Below, in pieces: positions 57,121 to 64,000 of a stretch of 64,000 nucleotides of DNA. Where the stretch lies: contig JAQPZY010001234.1 of NCBI GenBank assembly GCA_029931535.1, positions 248,001 to 312,000 on the forward strand, given 5' to 3'. Every line of letters begins with the position of its first letter. Within the stretch, counting starts at the first letter, position 1. Both the position numbers and the translations under genes were made by a program. A model generated the notes under the pieces. The model saw only the letters and a program-made list of their open reading frames with translations, ran no database searches and had not been told where the DNA came from. The DNA comes from Margaritifera margaritifera (Eukaryota > Mollusca > Bivalvia > Unionida > Margaritiferidae).

Positions 57121-60100
57121 ATTTGCATCCACCTAGAGAGAGGGTTTATCCTCATCCACCTAGAGAGAGGGTTTATTTTCATCCACCTAGAGAGAGGGTT
57201 TATTTTCATCCACCTAGAGAGAGGGTTTATCTTCATCCACCTAGAGAGAGGGTTTATTTTCATCCACCTAGAGAGAGAGTTTATTTTCATCCACCTAGAG
57301 AGAGGGTTTATTTTCATCCAATTAGAGAGAGGGTTTATTTTCATCCACCTAGAGAGAGGGTTTATTTTCATCCACCTAGAGAGAGGGTTTATTTTCATCC
57401 ACCTAGAGAGAGGGTTTATGTTCATCCACCTAGAGAGAGGGTTTATTTTCATCCACCTTGAGAGAGGGTTTATTTTCATGCACCTAGAGAGAGGGTTTAT
57501 TTTCATCCACTGAGAGAGAGGGTTTATTTTCATCCACCTAGAGAGAGGGTTTATTTTCATCAACTTAGAGAGAGGGTTTATTTTCATCCACCTAGAGAGA
57601 GGGTTTATTTTCATCCAATTAGAGAGAGGGTTTATTTTAATCCACCTAGAAAGAGGGTTTATTTTCATCCACCTAGAGAGAGGGTTTATTTTCATCAACC
57701 TAGAGAGAGGGTTTATTTTCATCCACCTAGAAAGAGGGTTTATTTTCATCCACCTAGAGAGAGGGTTTATTTTCATCCACCTAGAGAGAGGGTTTATTTT
57801 CATCCACCTAGAGAGAGGGTTAATTTTCATCCACCTAGAGAGAGGGTTTATTTTCATCCACCTAGAGAGAGGGTTTATCTTCATCCACCTAGAAAGAGGG
57901 TTTATTTTTATCCACCTAGATAGAGGGTTTATTTTCATCCACCTAGAGAGAGGGCTTATTGTCATCCACCTAGAAAGAGGGTTTATTTTCATCCACCTAG
58001 AGAGAGGGTTTATTTTCATCAACCTAGAGAGAGGGCTTATTTTCATCCACCTAGAGAGAGGGTTTATTTTCATCCACCTAGAGAGAGGGTTTATTTTCAT
58101 CCACCTAGAGAGAAGGTTTATTTTCATCCAATTAGAGAGAGGGTTTATTTTCATCCACCTAGAGAGAGGGTTTATTTTCATCCACCTAGAGAGAAGGTTT
58201 ATTTTCATCCAATTAGAGAGAGGGTTTATTTTCATCCACCTAGAGAGAGGGTTTATTTTCATCCACCTAGAGAGAGGGATTATTTTCATCCACCTAGAGA
58301 GAAGGTTTATTTTCATCCAATTAGAGAGAGGGTTTATTTTCATCCACCTAGAGAGAGGGTTTATTTTCATCCAATTAGAGAGAGGGTTTATTTTCATTCT
58401 CCTAGAGAGAGGGTTTATTTTCATCCACCTAGAGAGAGGGTTTATTTTCATCCACCTAGAAAGAGGGTTTATTTTCATCCACCTAGAGAGAGGTTTTATT
58501 TTCATCCACCTAGATAGAGGGTTTATTTTCATCCACCTAGAGAGAGGGTTTATTTTCATCCACCTAGAGAGAGGGTTTATTTTCATCCACCTAGAGAGAG
58601 GGTTTATTTTCATCCAACTAGAGAGAGGGTTTATTTTCATCCACGTAGAGAGAGGGTTTATTTTCATCCACCTAGAGAGAGGGTTTATTTTCATCCACAT
58701 AGAGAGAGGGTTTATTTTCATCCAATTAGAGAGAGGGTTTATTTTCATTTACCTAGAGAGAGGGTTTATTTTCATCCACCTAGAGAGAGGGTTTATTTTT
58801 ATCCAATTAGAGAGAGGGTTTATTTTCATCCACCTAGAGAGAGGGTTTATTTTCATCCACCTAGAGAGAGGGTTTATTTTCATCCACCTAGAGAGAGGGT
58901 TTATTTTCATCCACCTAGAGAGAGGGTTTATTTTCATCCACCTAGAGAGAGGGTTTATTTTCATCCACTTAGAGAGAGGGTTTATTTTCATCCACCTAGA
59001 GAGAGGGTTTATTTTCATCCACTTAGAGAGAGGGTTGATTTTCATCCACCTAGAGAGAGGGTTTATTTTCATCCACCTAGAGAGAGGGTTGATTTTCATC
59101 CACCTAGATAGAGGGTTTATTTTCATCCACCTAGAGAGAGGGCTTATTTTCATCCACCTAGATAGAGGGTTTATTTTCATCAACCTAGAGAGAGGGTTTA
59201 TTTTCATCGACCTAGAGAGAAGGTTTATTTTCATCCAATTAGAGAGAGGGTTTATTTTCATCCCGCTAGAGAGAGGGTTTATTTTCATCCACCTAGAGAG
59301 AGGGTTTATTTTCATCCACCTTGAGAGAGGGTTTATTTTCATGCACCTAGAGAGAGGGTTTATTTTCATCCACTGAGAGAGAGGGTTTATTTTCATCCAC
59401 CTAGAGAGAGGGTTTATTTTCATCCACCTAGAGAGAGGGTTTATTTTCATCCACCTAGAGAGAGGGTTTATTTTCATCCACCTAGAGAGAGGGTTTATTT
59501 TCATCCACCTAGAGAGAGGGTTTATCTTCATCCACCTAGAAAGAGGGTTTATTTTTATCCACCTAGAGAGAGGGTTTATTTTCATCCACCTAGAGAGAGG
59601 GTTTATTTTCATCAACCTAGAGAGAGGGTTTATTTTCATCCACCTAGAAAGAGGGTTTATTTTCATCCACCTAGAGAGAGGGTTTATTTTCATCCACCTA
59701 GAGAGAGGGTTTATTTTCATCCACCTAGAGAGAGGGTTTATTTTCATCCACCTAGAGAGAGGGTTTATTTTCATCCACCTAGAGAGAGGGTTTATCTTCA
59801 TCCACCTAGAAAGAGGGTTTATTTTTATCCACCTAGAGAGAGGGTTTATTTTCATCCACCTAGATAGAGGGTTTATTTTCATCCACCTAGAGAGAGGGCT
59901 TATTTTCATCCACCTAGATAGAGGGTTTATTTTCATCAACGTAGAGAGAGGGTTTATTTTCATCCACCTAGAGAGAAGGTTTATTTTCATCCAATTAGAG
60001 AGAGGGTTTATTTTTTATCCACCTAGAGAGAGGGTTTATTTTCATCCACCTAGGGAGAGGGTTTATTTTCATCCAATTAGAGAGAGGGTTTATTTTCATC

Positions 60101-63100
60101 CACCTAGAGAGAGGGTTTATTTTCATCCACCTAGAGAGAGGGTTTATTTTCATCCACCTAGAGAGAAGGTTTATTTTCATCCAATTAGAGAGAGGGTTTA
60201 TTTTCATCCACCTAGAGAGAGGGTTTATTTTCATCCAATTAGAGAGAGGGTTTATTTTCATTCTCCTAGAGAGAGGGTTTATTTTCATCCACCTAGAGAG
60301 AGGGTTTATTTTCATCCACCTAGAAAGAGGGTTTATTTTCATCCACCTAGAGAGAGGGTTTATTTTCATCCAATTAGAGAGAGGTTTTATTTTCATCCAC
60401 CTAGAGAGAGGGTTTTTTTTCATCCACCTAGAGAGAGGGTTTATTTTCATCCACCTAGAGAGAGGGTTTATTTTCATCCACCTAGAGAGAAGGTTTATTT
60501 TCATCCAATTAGAGAGAGGGTTTATTTTCATCCACCTAGAGAGAGGGTTAATTTTCATCCTATTAGAGAGAGGGTTTATTTTCATCCAATTAGAGAGAGG
60601 GTTTATTTTCATCCAACTAGAGAGAGGGTTTATTTTCATCCACCTAGAGAGAGGGTTTATTTTCATCCACATAGAGAGAGAGTTTATTTTCATCCAATTA
60701 GAGAGAGGGTTTATTTTCATTTACCTAGAGAGAGGGTTTATTTTCATCCACCTAGAGAGAGGGTTTATTTTTATCCAATTAGAGAGAGGGTTTATTTTCA
60801 TCCACCTAGAGAGAGGGTTTATTTTCATCCACCTAGAGAGAGGGTTTATTTTCATCCACCTAGAGAGAGGGTTTATTTTTATCCACCTAGAGAGAGGGTT
60901 TATCTTCATCCACCTAGAAAGAGGGTTTATTTTTATCCACCTAGATAGAGGGTTTATTTTCATCCACCTAGAGAGAGGGTTTATTTTCATCCACCTAGAG
61001 AGAGGGCTTATTTTCATCCACCTAGATAGAGGGTTTATTTTCATCCACCTAGAGAGAGGGTTTATTTTCATCCACCTAGAGAGAAGGTTTATTTTCATCC
61101 ACTTAGAGAGAGGGTTTATTTTCATCCACCTAGAGAGAGGGTTTATTTTCATCCACCTAGAGAGAAGGTTTATTTTCATCCAATTAGAGAGAGGGTTTAT
61201 TTTCATCCAATTAGAGAGAGGGTTTATTTTCATCCACCTAGAGAGAGGGTTTATTTTCATCCACCTAGAGAGAGGGATTATTTTCATCCACCTAGAGAGA
61301 AGGTTTATTTTCATCCAATTAGAGAGAGGGTTTATTTTCATCCACCTAGAGAGAGGGTTTTTTTTCATCCAATTAGAGAGAGGGTTTATTTTCATCCACC
61401 TAGAGAGAGGGTTTTTTTTCATCCAACTAGAGAGAGGGTTTATTTTCATCCACCTAGAAAGAGGGTTTATTTTCATCCACCTAGAGAGAGGGTTTATTTT
61501 CATCCACCTAGATAGAGGGTTTATTTTCATCCACCTAGAGAGAGGGTTTATTTTCATCCACCTAGAGAGAGGGTTTATTTTCATCCACCTAGAGAGAGGG
61601 TTTATTTTCATCCACCTAGAGAGAAGGTTTATTTTCATCCAATTAGAGAGAGGGTTTATTTTCATCCACCTAGAGAGAGGGTTAATTTTCATCCTATTAG
61701 AGAGAGGGTTTATTTTCATCCAATTAGAGAGAGGGTTTATTTTCATCCAACTAGAGAGAGGGTTTATTTTCATCCACGTAGAGAGAGGGTTTATTTTCAT
61801 CCACATAGAGAGAGGGTTTATTTTCATCCAATTAGAGAGAGGGTTTATTTTCATTTACCTAGAGAGAGGGTTTATTTTCATCCACCTAGAGAGAGGGTTT
61901 ATTTTCATCCACCTAGAGAGAGGGTTTATTTTCATCCACCTAGACAGGGTTTATTTTCATCCACCTAGAGAGAGGGTTTATCTTCATCCACCTAGAAAGA
62001 GGGTTTATTTTTATCCACCTAGAGAGAGGGTTTATTTTCATCCACCTAGATAGAGGGTTTATTTTCATCCACCTAGAGAGAGGGCTTATTTTCATCCACC
62101 TAGATAGAGGGTTTATTTTCATCCACCTAGAGAGAGGGTTTATTTTCATCCACCTAGAGAGAAGGTTTATTTTCATCCAATTAGAGAGAGGGTTTATTTT
62201 CATCCACCTAGAGAGAGGGTTTATTTTCATCCACCTAGAGAGAAGGTTTATTTTCATCCAATTAGAGAGAGGGTTTATTTTCATCCACCTAGAGAGAGGG
62301 TTTATTTTCATCCACCTAGGAAGAGGGTTTATTTTCATCCACGTAGATAGAAGGTTTATTTTCATCCAATTAGAGAGAGGGTTTATTTTCATCCACCTAG
62401 AGGGAGGGTTTATTTTCATCCAATTAGAGAGAGGGTTTATTTTCATTCTCCTAGAGAGAGGGTTTATTTTCATCCACCTAGAGAGAGGGTTTATTTTCAT
62501 CCACCTAGAAAGAGGGTTTATTTTCATCCACCTAGAGAGAGGGTTTATTTTCATCCACCTAGAGAGAGGGTTTATTTTCATCCACCTAGAGAGAGGGTTT
62601 ATTTTCATCCACCTAGAGAGAGGGTTTATTTTCATCCACCTAGAGAGAAGGTTTATTTTCATCCAATTAGAGAGAGGGTTTATTTTCATCCAATTAGAGA
62701 GAGGGTTAATTTTCATCCTATTAGAGAGAGGGTTTATTTTCATCCAATTAGAGAGAGGGTTTATTTTCATCCAACTAGAGAGAGGGTTTATTTTCATCCA
62801 CCTAGAGAGAGGGTTTATCTTCATCCACCTAGAGAGAGGGTTTATTTTCATCCACATAGAGAGAGGGTTTATTTTCATCCAATTAGAGAGAGGGTTTATT
62901 TTCATTTACCTAGAGAGAGGGTTTATTTTCATCCACCTAGAGAGAGGGTTTATTTTTATCCAATTAGAGAGAGGGTTTATTTTCATCCACCTAGAGAGAG
63001 GGTTTATTTTCATCCACGTAGTGAGAGGGTTTATTTTCATGCACCTAGAGAGAGGGTTTATTTTCATCCACCTAGAGAGAGGGTTTATTTTCATCCACCT

Positions 63101-64000
63101 AGAGAGAGGATTTATTTTCATCCACTTAGAGAGAGGGTTTATTTTCATCCACCTAGAAAGAGGGTTTATTTTCATCCACTTAGAGAGAGGGTTGATTTTC
63201 ATCCACCTAGAGAGAGGGTTTATTTTCATCCACCTAGAGAGAGGGTTGATTTTCATCCACCTAGAAAGTGGGTTTATTTTCATCCACCTAGAGAGAGGGT
63301 TTATTTTCATCCACCTAGAGAGAGGGTTTATTTTCATCCAATTAGAGAGAGTTTTTATTTTCATCCACCTAGAGAGAGGGTTTATTTTCATCCACCTAGA
63401 GTGAGGGTTTATTTTCATCCAATTAGAGAGAGGGTTTATTTTCATCCACCTGGAGAGAGGGTTCTTTTTCATCCACCTAGAGAGAGGGTTTATCTGCATG
63501 CACCTAGAGAGAGGGTTTATTTTCATCCACCTAGAGAGAGGGTTTATTTTCATCCACTTAGAGAGAGGGTTTATTTTCACCCACCTAGAGAGAGGGTTTA
63601 TTTTCATCACCTAGAGAGAGGGTTTATTTTCATCCAATTAGAGAGAGGGTTTATCTTCATCCACCTAGAGAGAGGGTTTATTTTCATCCACCTAGAGAGA
63701 AGGTTTATTTTCATTCACCTAGAAAGAGGGTTTATTTTCATCCACCTAGAGAGAGGTTTTGTTTTCATCCACTTAGAGAGAGGGTTTATTTTCATCCACC
63801 TAGAGAGAGGGTTTATTTTCATCCACCTAGAGAAAGGGTTTATTTTCATCAACCTAGAGAGAGGGTTTATTTTCATCCACCTAGAGAGAGGGTTTATTTT
63901 CATCCACCTAGAGAGAGGGTTTATTTTCATCCACCTAGAGAGAGGGTTTATTTTCATCCAATTAGAGAGAGGGTTTATTTTCATCCACCTAGAGAGAGGG
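57121..64000. repeat. 27-bp satellite array, about 255 units, continuing past the window end
   Basis: The unit contains TTTATTTTCATCC and ACCTAGAGAGAGGG. Common variants replace CCACCTAG by CCAATTAG, GAGAGAGGG by GAAAGAGGG, GATAGAGGG or GAGAGAAGG, and GGTTTATT by GGCTTATT, GGTTAATT or GGTTGATT. Because 27 is nine codons, the minus strand reads MKINPLSRW over and over (up to 563 codons, 57057-58748), and plus frames read HLERGFIFI or HPPRERVYF. The minus frame breaks near 58749, 59992, 60721, 61900, 62905 and 63611 through small indels. A marker variant, CATTTACCTAG, recurs at about 58745, 60716, 61850 and 62902, so variants are arranged in a higher-order period of about 1.0-1.13 kb. No unique coding sequence adjoins it, so it is read as a satellite and not a gene. 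Confidence 0.97.

Noticed and set aside
57057..63984. Series of 89-563-codon minus frames reading MKINPLSRW
   Set aside because: The unit is 27 bp (9 codons), so open frames are automatic; frames break at indels, and plus frames are open too. No unique flanking coding sequence.

Overview
The window looks like gene-poor, AT-rich nuclear DNA of an invertebrate, most likely a lophotrochozoan and probably a mollusc (inference). Grounds: one exon of a GnRH/AKH/corazonin-type receptor with protostome-like sequence and a GTAAGT splice donor; tRNA-derived SINEs with a central domain common in marine invertebrates; a LINE 3' end with a (TTGTC)n tail; two decayed Polinton/Maverick elements; and long minisatellites and TA/TATC/ATGT microsatellites. 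No bacterial-style operons or CRISPR arrays are visible.

Layout. 0-4 kb: a LINE reverse-transcriptase relic, a pair of near-perfect palindromes that are reverse complements of each other, 55-bp and 46-bp tandem repeats, a 130-bp hairpin, and two arrays in opposite orientation sharing a TAAATGTAA core. 4-10.4 kb: microsatellites, two SINEs of one family and short duplications. 10.48-19.88 kb: a decayed Polinton (relic 1) with about 0.6 kb terminal inverted repeats that start AGTA and end TACT. Inside are broken remnants of protein-primed DNA polymerase B, a basic core-like protein, an rve integrase with chromodomain, a GHGLGS-type minor virion protein and an F54H12.2-type capsid protein, all on +. 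20-27.6 kb: tandem repeats, a ~148-bp degenerate repeat family and a LINE C-terminal relic. 27.6-30.2 kb: a nearly C-free GTA-rich array. 31.5 kb: a third SINE. 33.5-34.1 kb: the receptor exon, on the minus strand, and the only convincing host coding sequence. 35.6-37.6 kb: a 31-bp minisatellite and TA tracts. 37.6-48.4 kb: a second, differently organised Polinton-like relic (relic 2) with integrase and an A32-type packaging ATPase on + and a different DNA polymerase B lineage convergent on -, split by an 873-bp solo LTR. 49.7 kb: a hAT-like MITE. 50-52.5 kb: minisatellites. 52.5-57 kb: nothing recognised. 57.1-64 kb: one 27-bp satellite array of about 255 units that runs off the window and has a higher-order period of about 1.05-1.13 kb.

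All Polinton and LINE open frames carry stops and frameshifts, so they are read as fossils. Long open frames in the 28-30 kb and 57-64 kb arrays follow from repeat units that are multiples of three and are not called as genes. The most notable content is the pair of unrelated Polinton-type relics within 40 kb and the unexplained palindrome/tandem-repeat cluster at 0.3-4 kb. Assignments come from reading translated sequence by eye; no database search was possible.
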